Assembly (NCBI RefSeq): GCF_029227915.1
Contig: NC_079885.1
Span: 26,103,001-26,167,000 of the forward strand
DNA from: Hydractinia symbiolongicarpus
Lineage: Eukaryota; Cnidaria; Hydrozoa; Anthoathecata; Hydractiniidae
Direction of reading: 5' to 3'
DNA: 64,000 bases
Shown here: in pieces, positions 1-12,500 of the stretch
Layout of the letters: every line of letters begins with the position of its first letter
How positions within the stretch are numbered: the stretch's first letter is position 1
Notes under the pieces: generated by a model
Database searches by the model: none
Told to the model about the DNA's origin: nothing
What the model saw: the letters and a program-made list of their open reading frames with translations, nothing else
Program-made: the position numbers and the translations under genes

Positions 1-411
1 AACATGCATTAAATATACACAAAGATTTTAAAATTTGAAGTAGACCTTCAAAACGGAGAATTATGGGGTAAACAAATCATTGAGTATTCTCAATTATCAT
101 TGTAACTAACCTGCAATGTTAAAATACAAATCAATAAATAAAAAATAAAAATTTTACATAGCTATATGAAGTATTCTAAAATAACAGTTAAAACTTTAAC
201 TGGGTATTTTTAAAACTGATTTTGAAAATTTTAGAAATCTTGATATGTATAAACTTGACAAATCAAATATAATAACTTCTGACACAAGCTCAATTTGAAT
301 GATGAAGTTTATCTATTTTTTCATCTAAAGAAACAGCCGCGGTAACATGTCACTTTTGCTAAACTTTTATTTTTATGCTGTCTTTTGTGGCTCTGGCTAC
401 GCTATGTCTAT

Positions 412-567
412 CTACCTACCTACCTACCTACCTACCTACCTACCTACCTACCTACCTACCTACCTACCTACCTACCTACCTACCTACCTACCTACCTACC
501 TACCTACCTACCTACCTACCTACCTACCTACCTACCTACCTACCTACCTACCTACCTACCTACCTAC

Positions 568-607
<40 letters not shown>
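412..607. repeat. CTAC/CTAT tetranucleotide microsatellite
   Basis: About 40 uninterrupted CTAC units are followed by about nine CTAT units. All three forward frames are open across it and encode YLPT-type repeats, so the overlapping open frames are artefacts of the repeat. It lies upstream of the PAN/EGF/LamG exons, probably in an intron or 5' flank. Confidence 0.97.
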
Positions 608-1083
608 TTACCTCCTCAGGCGATTCTAAAGATTCCGTCTTCGCTAGCGGAAATCAATGAATGTGATTTTTGAAATCCTCACCCTAAACTTTATAAAATG
701 TGAAATCTTCTGAATTATACAGCAGACAATTCTTTTTAATTTTGTGCTAAATGACCTCTGGTTGAAGCCGAGGTCTATTAGTACAAATCAAAAGTTAAGA
801 AGGCTTTGACCTTAACATTAATACCACCAAAACAGCATTTTACATGTCTAATTAAATTGAGAATTTATACACACAACAATATAATGATGTTGAATATGTC
901 AAAACAAGTCAAAACATCAAAATTTTAAAATTTTAAAAAACAAGTAATTCGCGAAACTTGTACTAGAAAATCACCATAAATAATAGTAATCGGCAGCTTG
1001 TTCCTGATTGGTTAACTTACATCATTTTACGATGACGATGGGAGAATAAATTTTCTTTCTTATTTCTGAACTATTTTCTTCAG

Positions 1084-4000
1084 ATACAATGAAGCATCAA
1101 CTTGCGAATCAAAGTATAAATGCAAAGAAACAAAAACATCCGCTACATTAGCTTACATCAGCATGCATAAACTCAACAACACAAAGTTGAATGGAACCAT
1201 ACTATCAACACATTATGTTGAAAATACAACAAGATGTAATAAACTCTGTGCATTGCATGATGGATGTGTTTCAACTAATGTTGGTCCAAACAACGCATCA
1301 ACGTTTGTTTGTCAATTGCTTGGTGAAGACAGACGCACGAATGCTGAGCTTCTTGTCAAAGCAGCTGGATGGTCGCTTTTCACGACACCTGTAAGAATCT
1401 TTTTAACGCCTTTCTCGTTTATTTCCTTAAATCACAAGGAAATGTCCTTTAGTAATGATTTGATGCAATGACGTATATTTTTCATTTCATTAAACCTTAC
1501 TTAATTTTTCCAAAGCTGATTTAATGATTTGAATATTATAGTTTAATGAATAAGATTATTTTTTACTAATTTTTTATTATTTTTTTTTTTCAAGTTATAC
1601 TAAATAACTAATTTTCTTGTTTCTTATGATGTGGGAAAACTACACGTCGTATTTTTTATAAAAATCGCAATGAAAAAGTTCTCTGTACACATTGTGTTTT
1701 CTCTAACATTTGAAATAAAGAGACTTTCCTGGCAGTGTAGTCGACATTTTGAGTATATGCAATGCAATCTCCTTGATAATCATGACAATTACATAAATAT
1801 TTTTGACTTCAGAGTATATGTGATGACAACCCGTGCAAACCCGGCATCGAGACATGTCTTCCACATTATGGAAATAATTCATACACATGTGTACTTTCAA
1901 ATCGTAAGTTGATTACTTTTTAGTTGTTATTCTCCAATGTTTCTAAAACAACTGATCTTTAATTTTCTATCTCTTTTAAATTTTCTTTTTATTAGGCAGA
2001 TTAAAGACGCACTGAGAGCAGTGGGTCTTTGTTAAATAAACAATAACCTCTCCAATTTATAGGAATCTACTGGTTCGTGTGTTGTGAAGTTTTACCTAGC
2101 TAGATAAAAATTAACAACAAACAATTTTCGTTATACCACCATTTTTAAGATTCCATTGTATTTGCCACTATTTTCAAATGTGTTTAGAAAAATTTCAAAA
2201 TCAGATTCCTTAACCGAAAGTAATGATGGGTGCCCCACATATAGCAATATACTTTCGTCGTAAATAAGGAATGACATGACTAGCTTATAGTCTCAGTACA
2301 TTTTCGCTGTACGTAAATAAATTTCTCACAAACTTCAAATCTCTATAATAATACGCCAGTTCCGTGTCTCTGTGACAGGCAAAGTTGATATTGCCATTTT
2401 CCTGTGATGTTGCCGAAATTCTCTTTGAAGTCACCGAAAAAATTATGTCTTCTTTGTCGTGAAAGCTGCGAGTTTTATGTGGTTTGTTAAATGAAGTTCT
2501 AGCACAAAGTAACGGAAATTGTGTTTGCAAAAAAGATGGCTGTTTTTTTTAAGCAATTTCTACTCTTTCCTTCAAAATAAATCTTTATATACAAAAGCAT
2601 TTAAAAAGGGGCATGGTATATAAATGAAGTATAGAAAGGTTTCTGTAGGGTTTGTTTATGCTTCTTTCAGTTTTGATGATATTATTGATGCGAGACATGT
2701 TTGTTAGCTAGCATCATAAAACTAACCACACCAACAACAACCTAATAGCTAGCTAGCTCGGACTTTATAAATATGTGGCCATGTTCCTTATACCTAGCTA
2801 AGTCTCCAGTTTATATTCAACTGACCAGCTATTAGCTGCTGTAGCTAGCTTATGTTTGCTTCAGTTTTATGTTGCTTTTTACATGTAGCTAAGCTAGCTA
2901 CCGTAGTGTTATCTTAGTGGTCTTTGCTAAGAATGTGACTGTAATTTATTTTAATTGACATTTTAAGCTTAAATTAACAAGCCACAACAACTTTTAAAAA
3001 AATATTACATAATATTTAAGAAGAGTTTAAGGACTGTTTTTAAGCAAATAATAGTAATTCTGGTACCTTAAGTGTAGTGATTTTTGTTGTTCTAGATGTT
3101 CCGACTAAAATGTTTTTGTTTATGGCACTTTGTCTCAATTAAGAAAAGTTTCAACTTTTTTGAGGGAGTACAACACCGAAAAAACTTGTGTTTTTTTATA
3201 CTTTGTATAAATTCTTACCGGTCAGGACTCTGTACAACATACCGAAATGACTGATCCCTCTCTATTTATAAATTTGATGCGTTCCAAATCACAGTTTTTT
3301 GAAATTATGCAATTATATATACTAAAAATAATAATTTGATATTCTCCAAGTTGTATTTTTGTATGCACTTAAATGACTGCTTTTTCTGAGTTGAATTTGA
3401 TGGGTTTCATATCAATTTTGTGGAAGATTTTATGGCTGAAGACAATATAGAACATGCCAATTGAACTGATTTTTGTTCATATTTTGATTTGCTCCTCATA
3501 AACCTTTGTGTTCTACATTTATTGTAAACTTTTGTGAGGAAGGACCATATATATATACAATGTTTTCAAAATAATTAATTTTTTTTGATTTGAAATTTAC
3601 TCCTTGCTCATTGCTTTTTCATCTCAGGTTAAAATGTTTGGTAAAGTCAGTACGGATCATTAGACAAAAAATTGTTTTGTTAACCGGTTAATTTTTACAT
3701 TTTGTGCATATTTTTGCAGGAGAGGATGGTATGCAACCGAATAAATGATTTTTCAAAGTTTAACTTTTTGTTTTTAGGTGTTTTGTGTTTTTTAAGTTTG
3801 GCTTTTTGATATTGTTCAGGTTGTATTGTTGTATAAGCATTTAGGGAAAGACAATGTTTAAAATGCTTAAAGAACTTATTTCATAGATCTGTGCTTACTG
3901 TTGCAAGTTTTTCTGCCTAAGTGGATTTTTCCACGGGCCTAATCGACTAGCAAACTTTTTTGTGATAAGAAGCACAATAAATTTAATTTCACGGGTTTAA

Positions 4001-7000
4001 ATAACTAGTACGTATAATGTAAGTATGCATAAAATTTTCACTATAAAATTAAAATCATAAGTACTGAATACAAGCTAAATAAAAATATTTTTCAATAAAG
4101 ATTTTAACTGTTCGTTTTTGGTACAGTTTTGGGTCATTTTGGATAAAAAAGTGCGTGCTTGAATTAAAATGTATTTGATCCTGTTCTGCTCTAGGTGCGG
4201 GATAATGAAGAGACAGTGTCAGGTTTTTCTTCTTGTTCGCAGCACTACTCATTGTTAAAAGAACAATTACACTACAACAATGAGATTGAGAAAGTTAGAG
4301 AAAGAAACTTTTAAGTTTTTCACATTGCTGTGGTTTTGGGAACTTTATAAAAGATTTCATGTCGTGGAGATTTGTAATATACTGTAACAGGAATTAAAAA
4401 TTCTGAAAATTGAAGAACAAAATAACAACAATTTCGGCCTTAACGAGAAGAAACAAACGCCGAGATTGGGACCAAATCTCCCGGTTCTTATAACAAAGTG
4501 TGTATTCTAAGGTGAAAGAGAAATTGAAATCAGTTTTTTTTGTAGCTTATCAGTTTCCGTTGATGAACTTCACCTTTGATGAAGATGGTAAATGTTCTGG
4601 TTGCAAAGCCAGTGCGTATTGGGCGGCTGGAAAACGAATACACGTTCCTGACCGAATAACCAAAGTGATGTATTTTCCAGAAAGAATTGAGTACGGAGGT
4701 GGACCAGCTTTGTATCCTGAAGGTTGCCTTAAGTAAGGATTCAGTTACGTAATACAACTTTGAACATCTTTGTTTTTCTTTTTTGTTATTATTTATGCTG
4801 GTCACATCCACCTAGCTAGCAGATGTCTTATTCCCCTGATTTGTTGATTAAACTCAATCCTGTATGTAATTCTTTTTTTGTCTGTTTTCTCGTTGAAATG
4901 AAGAAAGAAAACTTGATTAACACTGATTTCAAATTGCACTAAATCAGTTTCTTTAACATATCTTTCGTTGATGTCCAGCAGGAGAACCACTTTAATTACT
5001 GAAATTTAAAAATTGAGGAAAGCAGAACGGGTTTTGTCCTCAAATATATTTCCAGGATTGTAGTCCATAGAAATTATTTAAGGAAATTATTTTAAAAAAT
5101 AAATTAAATTCAAATTACATAAATGAAAAGCAGCATACAATAAATCTCTGTGCCCTCCTTTTGTATTTTGCTCGATGTTTTTTTTTTTTGCTTTTAAAAT
5201 GTTAAATAATTAGATATGTTACAAAATGACAAAAAAGCATGCACCACGAACAACACTGGGTTCATTATGTTAAATTAATTAATATATAAAATAAATTAAT
5301 AACTCTTGGAACTAATAAAAACGATATTTTTAAAAAAGATGAAGTACAACTGGCTCCTTTACAATGTTTTCCAAATTTATGATAAAAGCTGTCTGCATGT
5401 TTAATTCTCTAATAAGCGCCTGGAGTGCTTATAATATTTTTTAACTTTTCGGAAGAAAGGCGTTTATTGGAGGGGACACTAAAAAGAGGGAGGTACTTTA
5501 AAATTCGAATGTTTCTGATAAAATGATTATGAATAACAGACAAAGAAATACAAAAGATATACCAGACAAATAAATAGTTAAAAGTCCTGAAATGTTTCAG
5601 ATCTTGTAACTGACACATTAATAACTAAAAATAAAGAGGAATTTACAGAACGTTAAATTGTAATACTAAAGTAAAACTATCGAAGGTTGTTTACAAGGTT
5701 TTTTTCCACCCTGTAACGTAGGAATCTAAGGAATCATGCCCTATGTATGTCATGAATTTCAGGATCAAAATAGCGAACAATACAACATGAAGAGGTTGGT
5801 AATGTTTACCTTTTTAACGTCGTTTATAAAGATTCGTAAAAAGTACGACGAGTTTCCATTAACTTGCAGTTTTGATAAAAAGAAGATAGCTAGGAAAAAG
5901 TTCAATATATTTAACTGTTTATCTTGGTTAAGAATTATCAATATTTAGGGATTTATCACCAGCGTTTCCTGGTAACTGTGATAGTGATGGCTTCGTATTT
6001 TCATTCTGGTACAGAACATTCATGCGTGCTCTTGGAAACGCCCTTTTATTTGAGAGTCCAAGTAATGGTTTCTATGTCCGTATCGGTCATCGAAATGCAG
6101 AAACCAGAACTGCGTTCTGGCGTGTTACTTTCCTTACGGGTTACACCTATCACTTTGTAAACTATGAAGGTCCTGATGCTTCTCAATGGATTCACTTTGT
6201 TTTCAAATTTCATATTGCAAATGACCTGTTTTCTGTATTTATTAATGGAATACATGCATCTGATGGAGAAAAAGTTGCTATATCACGTAAGTCACTATGT
6301 TTTTAAGAAGTCTTATTTATAAAAAGATAATTTGAATGTAAAATATAACATCCATCATGGATAACAGTAGAGTATTGACAATTATAAAATAATTTTTATA
6401 ATCGGTAAAACACAATACCTTTTGTTAGGATTATGTTTAGAACTTAAAAATTACACTACGACTCTATTTTATCAAAAAGAAACATTCTGGTATTTTGGGA
6501 AAATTTTATTTATAACTACTACAACAGTGCCAAGTTTGATTTCAATGAGGAAAGCCCAGTGTTTACATATCACCTTAAAGAAAGCCTATCCAAAAGTTAT
6601 GAGAGCACGGCGGGAATCTGCCACATGTCATAATATGTTCAAAAAACTGCGACCAAATAGGGTTAACTTAACCTGTCAAACATCAAATGATATACCACTT
6701 GGTATCTCTCCTGATCTCGAGCAAAAAAGGAATGTAAAGTTTATCATCTTGTGTGGCTAAGAAAGTTCTATATGACTTTTACTTTTAACGCGATACAACC
6801 TTATAACAGAAAATTAATTTGAAAATATAGATAAAAATAATAATAATAAATCAGCTAGTTTATGAACTGGTATGCCGACTTTCGAATTATGTTGTTTCAG
6901 CTAATGGTAAAAGCACGCAATTGAATTTGGCTTGGAGGTACTACGGAATGTTTGATGATATTGTGTATTATAATCGTTTGCTTTCCAATGAAGAAATTCT

Positions 7001-7138
7001 CAAACTGCACCGAGTAAGATTGCATCTATATTTTCATTGAATACAGTTTCTAATAGTCGAGTTTAAAATCCAGAGAGGTATTAATATTTCAATTTAAAAT
7101 ACTTAATACCTTTTTTTCAGGAGCAGGCCACACATTAA
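1084..7138 (+). CDS. PAN/apple - EGF-like - LamG-type extracellular protein (5' end missing)
   Basis: Six exons join in consistent phase: 1084-1390, 1813-1903, 4546-4732, 5949-6285, 6901-7013 and 7121-7138 (stop TAA). Exon 1 encodes a cysteine-bearing domain like PAN/apple (TRCNKLCALHDGCVSTN, then a CQLLGEDRR strand). Exon 2 is an EGF-like piece (CDDNPCKPG...C...C). Exon 3 is a linker with two cysteines. Exons 4-5 form a concanavalin/LamG-type jelly roll, with a DGFVFSFWYRT strand and, in exon 5, FDDIVYYNRLLSNEEI, a typical C-terminal motif of LamG_3 domains. The last exon adds only EQATH. PAN-EGF-LamG proteins are usually secreted or adhesive. No start codon or signal peptide is convincingly linked. 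A frame at 347-407 looks signal-peptide-like and could splice in phase 2 just before the microsatellite, but its donor (GTCTAT) is poor. Domain names come from pattern recognition; the ligand is unknown. Confidence 0.8.
1904..4545 (+). other. intron of the PAN/EGF/LamG gene
   Basis: This 2.6-kb AT-rich intron has no convincing exon. It contains AGCT-rich simple stretches near 2745-2900. It also holds a short palindromic motif at about 3920-3955 (GTGGATTTTTCCACGGGCC...CGACTAG), which resembles remnants near 13060 and 14610 and is probably a dispersed repeat. Confidence 0.5.
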
Positions 7139-7810
7139 TGAAACATTGGGATAATGATGTTGCTAGTTCTCTCACAGTGCTGTTCAAATTTGTAAATATA
7201 CCGATGTTTTTATGCTTTTATAATTATAATAGAATCCCGGTTTTTCGAACAAGCATTTACTCGAAATTTTTGGCTATCATTTTTGTTTCATTTATCACAT
7301 CATACTGTAGCAAGTTTAATTCTATTTTGGAAGGCCTATTAAATGTTATGGAGTGTCTGCAGAATAACTTGCTACGGCCAACTAGACTGAATAGGGTTAA
7401 GAAAAAACCAAAGGAAAAAATATTACTTTAATTAAGCGGAACTTTTGAATAACTGCCACCTTGAGCAGCTGGCAGTCCACATTGTAATAGTTTTACATCT
7501 TACGCACTGATCATCAATTATTTGTATAAACTTTATACAACATGTTGTAATTAATTTTTTTGGATCTATATTATGTAGAATTTTGGATCTTTTGAAAATC
7601 ATTTGTACACTTCTGTGATTCTTTTAATGACTAATACCATGTTTTCATTATATCGGATAGATTTCGTGCAGAATCAATTTACGTAACAGATAGGCCTTCT
7701 GTTTCTATTAGGACGAATGGTGCCGAATGAATTAAGGTATTGGATAGCTCCTGGGCCGGGCCGCTTTTAAAAGTGATACGTCTCGTATCGAATGTCTTCT
7801 TCCTTTGTTA

Positions 7811-8320
7811 CAATTGGCGCTCGTTATCTTGACTATCCGTTATCTCGATCTTTCCGTATATCGACCAATTTTCATCCCTCCCTTCGGCATTTCAACCTTC
7901 CTTAGGGTAAAACACGTCCATTATCTCAACTACCCGTTATCTCGAACTTTCCTCATCTCGACCGGCTTTGCGGGCCCTTAAGTACATTTACATCACACAC
8001 AAAAATTCGATCAGAAAATCATTCGAACGTTCGAATTTCTCAAATTTCCTCAAAATCCAGATTTCGAATGTTTACAATTTTCTTTCCGTTTACACACCAT
8101 GTCTAGTAATAATTGATTCTTCTGATTAATAGTCCATCCCTGACCAGATTTAAAAATTTAAGTAATTTTTCTAATGTGTGCATGATATTGAAAAACTTTC
8201 CTTTTCTCCACCTTTTTCACGATCGACGCTCCTTATCTCGACTATCCACTATTTCGAATTTTCGTTATCTTGACCTTTTTCAACAGTCCCGTGGAAGGTC
8301 CAGGTAACGAGCGCCGACTG
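7811..8320. mobile_element. non-autonomous pogo/Tigger-like element with TA target duplication
   Basis: The left end reads CAATTGGCGCTCGTTATCTT and the reverse complement of the right end reads CAGTCGGCGCTCGTTA; both ends abut a TA dinucleotide, as expected of Tc1/mariner/pogo elements. The interior repeats phrases such as TTATCTCGAC and CGTTATCTCGAA. No transposase frame is present. The superfamily is inferred from the TA target and end sequence. Confidence 0.6.
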
Positions 8321-8539
8321 TATTCTGTAAATCTTTTATGATGACGAATATGATTACAAAGGGCTATTCCGCATATGTAAGCAGAACTGTATCGGCACGG
8401 TTTGTATGTGCTTCCATCGTACCGGATTATCAATCAATTCGGCGCAAACACCTATCCGATATAATAGAAACATGGTCTAAAGAACGTATGGTAACATCAA
8501 AATCTGAAATTGTAATGACTGATGTTGCCTTAACCTGCA

Positions 8540-9015
8540 ACCCTTAACCCGCAATCTAACTCTCCACCCTCAACCCGCAAAAATATTTGTTAACGCATTT
8601 AAAGAATTGGGCCAAAAAAATCGAATGTAGTGATTAAATCCAAGATGACATCTTTATATTATTATCTAGCTATCTCGGATTCTAAGGTAACAAGATGATA
8701 AGCTTCTTTACAAACATGAAGTATATTGCAAATGTTTTACTTGAGTTTTAAAGGAGACATGCTGGGCCAAAAGGAATAGAAGAGTGGAAATCTGGAAATT
8801 CTGATGTATCGACATGTCTATGAAGTGGAAAACTGCAAAGTAAGAGAAATCCAGCGTTATATATTTTTTGGATTTTGGAAAGTAAATACATTTCTTCCCC
8901 TAAAAAACATGAAGTGAATTAAGAATTGGTGAGAAATAATGTTTAGGATAAAGAGCGAATCTTTTAACCCATAACATCTAAGGGAAGTGAGTTCTCAAGT
9001 TAGAATTAGTTTGAG
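8540..9015. other. intergenic stretch without a recognised gene
   Basis: AT-rich sequence between the transposon at 7811-8320 and the 3' end of the Ig-like receptor gene. A CAACCC-rich patch at about 8530-8575 is the only local feature seen. Confidence 0.5.
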
Positions 9016-9021
9016 TTTATT
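9016..9021 (-). terminator. probable polyadenylation signal of the Ig-like receptor gene
   Basis: AATAAA on the minus strand, about 115 bases after the receptor stop codon. It is a perfect hexamer in a sensible position, but the hexamer is common in AT-rich DNA. Confidence 0.45.
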
Positions 9022-9134
9022 TTACCTGACATAAAATCTAGTATTTCGGAGGTTAGAGCACATACGTTTCGTAGTATGGATCGCATTAGATTTTAAAGAT
9101 AGAAAATTTGAAAAAAAAAAAAATATCTAGTTAG

Positions 9135-9570
9135 CTACTGTATATTTTCTTCGTCATTTGAAATATCGCTATAAATGTGTTCTTCTGTAGGACTATCATA
9201 TATGGGTTCAATATCTTGTTGAGATGTTCTGCCTATATTCTTCTCCCTCGTCTCGTCATTGGACTCAAAACTTCCATAACAGCCATTGACATGCGTTATC
9301 TCATTTTTGTCATCTTTTTCAGATTCCACGTCGCTATTGGCAGTGTCATATGCTTCAATGTCCTGATCAAATTCATCATGATCAGAAAGTGAATCGTAAT
9401 CTTGCGAAGGTAGCTCTTCATACGTATGATTTTCCTTGATTGTTGCCTTATTAAAAGGATTATATTTCTTCATCATTTTAACAGATCTTCCCCAAACCTT
9501 CTTGATTTGTTTGATGTATTTTTCTTTGTCGAATGAAGATAAAGGAGGAAGATATCTCGAATAGTGAAGC
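9135..9570 (-). other. cytoplasmic-tail exon with clustered tyrosine motifs
   Basis: Last exon of the Ig-like receptor, entered in phase 2 after a TTTTCAG acceptor. It encodes about 145 residues: a basic juxtamembrane stretch (KEKYIKQIKKVWGRSVKMMK) and then an acidic tail. YxxL/I motifs are YEEL, YDSL and YSDI; further tyrosines lie in AYDTA, CYGSF and IYDSP. YEEL and YDSL are separated by four residues, closer than the 6-12 of a canonical ITAM. IYDSP resembles an SH2-docking site and YNPF contains an NPF endocytic-type motif. Signalling use is inference. Confidence 0.8.
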
Positions 9571-12500
9571 CTGAAAATATTTTTTAACTTTTATTACATG
9601 CGCTTCAAGTAGTGTTTTAGTTTCTGCATCTATTTTTGCGTTAAGACTGTGGTGTGAGGGTTGACTTAAGGTGGATCAAATCTAAGACTTGTATGGATAC
9701 AACTATTTAGCAGACTGCAACGGCAAACTGCATATGCAGAATAGTAGAATGTTAAAAACATTTTTTATATAAATTTTGTAAAGATGTTTTTGTTTATGTA
9801 TATAGCATTAATCAGATAAAAAATAAGTCCACCGAAATATTACTTTGGCCCATTTTACCCTTCTTTAAGACCGAACCTTAGACGTCCCAAAATTATCCTA
9901 GAACCATTTAGGGCCTTTCACCTGTTAAAGTACAGAGAAACAAAAGTCTGACTGATGTCATTTGTCTTTTTTCCTTAATAAAGAAGCTGTAGTTACTGGA
10001 CATTTTAGTTATGTGATCGGTATATTGTAAATTTATATCTATATGTTTTACTTGAGTTATGGTAGATTAGTTATGTTGTGTGAATTCTTCTTGTATGGAT
10101 GTATATACGTGATAAATAAGTTCAGGTATTTAAATTGATGCTAGAGATTTCGATTGATAGTATGCATATTCACTAGCGCTAGCACAATCTCCTTGTATTA
10201 CACCTGTATCTGTCTGGATCTATAGTGTTTGTCAAATTTTCAATCAATATTTTTCTGTTAATGCTATCAAATGTCTTACTTATGTTTAGCAGTAGAAAGT
10301 GTACTGTTTGTGATACAGCCGAGATTATTCGTTCAATAATTATTTTGAGGGCAAGCACATGGTCAATAATTGATGCAGGTTTGTTTAACGAATGTATTTC
10401 TTATACGTAGCTTTGTAATTTTTCTTCATTTTCGGTAATTTTTCTCTTTGCATACTTTCCTGAAATTTAGCGTGACACTAGTATTTACCATTTTCGTGTT
10501 GGTGTTGAAGTCTTCGCCAATGATAATCATTCTTTTTTGTTTATTTTGTTTATCAGATATGACAGTTAGTCATATAACTTTTTGTCTATTCAGGTTTCCT
10601 AAAAATTTTGTGATACGATAATTGTTGTTCCATTTGTTGACTTTGTGACCTGAGTAAACCGAGTTGTAAAGATGTGAAGTCTTTCCAGTCAAAGCCCATA
10701 GTTTTTGTTTCTTGAACCATCATCGCCGTTAAATTATGTTGAATTAAATCCTTCGCTAAACTTAATTTCTTTAAGTAATTGTTTCAATCTTGACTGTTAA
10801 AAGTAGCGAAATTTTTGTGTCTATGCCACATATTTGTCGAGTTTTATTTTTTTATTTTTTTGAAGCCATGCTGGTGTTTTTTTGACGGCAAAACTCTCAT
10901 ATTTTTTATATAATGCTCGAGAATTCTCCTTCTGTAACAATGCATATCTGCGTATCTGCATTGCAGTTTATTTGTTTAATTATATATTTTTTTGCATATG
11001 CTATAATGTCGCAAACGAAGGATAAAAATCTAGTTGTATCGCTCCCTCCCACCCACTCGTTTTCTCACCCCCCCCCCCCCCCCCCCCTAAACGTTTGCAA
11101 GTTAAAAATAAATCATAAATTTAAATGTTGTAAATTTCTCCATTTTAGTTGTCGGTGTCGTTTCTGTGTCGGTGTCGGTGACGCTGTAGCTGTAGGTGTT
11201 GGTGACGCTGTTGTTGATTTTTTTGTAAGTGAACTAATTAATATTTTCCTACCTTTCAAATGTTTGGGTAAGATCTTTGCATAGAATAAAACACACATAG
11301 ATGATTCCGACTATGACGGCAAAAACAATCACTAGGATGACGGCTAAGTTAATACGTAGAGTGATTGTCGGATGTTCACCTGGTGGTGCTACCACCTTGT
11401 AAGATGCGATCGGGTCGCTAAATCTTTCTAAAGCAGAAAAAAAGTGAGTAAAAAATAATTTTTGATGAGGTGTGAATTATAATAAATTATTTGTAACATT
11501 TCGATCCTCCGAATCTGTGAAATAAAACGGAAGATTTTTTTTACCTGGGACAAACTTCTTCTTCATAACATGTACAAAAATTTTTACTTCGTTTCGACAG
11601 CTATCAACTAGATGGTCAAATGTATACGTCCCAGCATGCTGTTCGTGGATGTTGTGTATTTCTAGGACGGAACCATTAGCTATCCCATACACTTTGGAAT
11701 CCGGGAATACAAAATGCTCACTAGATGGTGAAGAAATTAAAAGTTTGTTTTCAAATTTCCATGTTGATTCTCCTCGATGTGTAGTCTGTATACGTAAAAT
11801 AACTCGATCGTGTTTTCTAGCGAATACATTGTAACCACTGTCGAGTAATTGTAGAGTTGTATCTATAAAAAAATACCTTTATGTTTTGTTTATTTAAACT
11901 TTTTTTCATTCTCCAATACTAAATGAAGTTTTTCTCGAACGATGTAAATTTATTTTTCTGATTTTCGAATACGGGAAATTTCTGAAATTAGGATTCAATC
12001 GAAAACTATTTTCAAGGACTACTGACTTGGTCTCGGGTCATGCGGTGTAGGTTTAATTATCCACGGTCACGGCTGGCAGAATCCATATCCATCGCGAAGC
12101 AGCTTAATTGCACCTTTCAGTCGCGAATGATTATACGCATCCCTAACACACTAACAGTTGACCTAAATATAGTTTTTTAAAATAATTTGATATTGACATA
12201 CCTGGAACGTGCAATGTAAACAAAGTTTTATCCCCATCGTTTGCTAAGGCTGTGTACACACCAGCATCATTCGGTTTAACATCATAGATTTTTAATACGT
12301 GGTTGTAAGCGCTAAAATCATATCTGGCTGTTTCTTGTATATCTACACTGTCTCGTTGCCATAACAACAGACCATTTTCTTGCATCGATACTGGATTCAT
12401 AACGGCTATAGAGCCTGGACAGACTTTCATACCTTTAGAATTTAAAAAAATCTCGAAATAGTAGACCAAAAATTGTACAGGACATTCAGAGTTACTTGTG

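Noticed and set aside
347-673. Three overlapping 84-108-codon frames of YLPT repeats
   Set aside because: They are translations of the CTAC/CTAT microsatellite; only the first 60 bases could be anything else.
6422-6760. 112-codon plus-strand frame in the LamG gene intron 4
   Set aside because: The LamG exons on either side join in phase without it, and it shows no domain.
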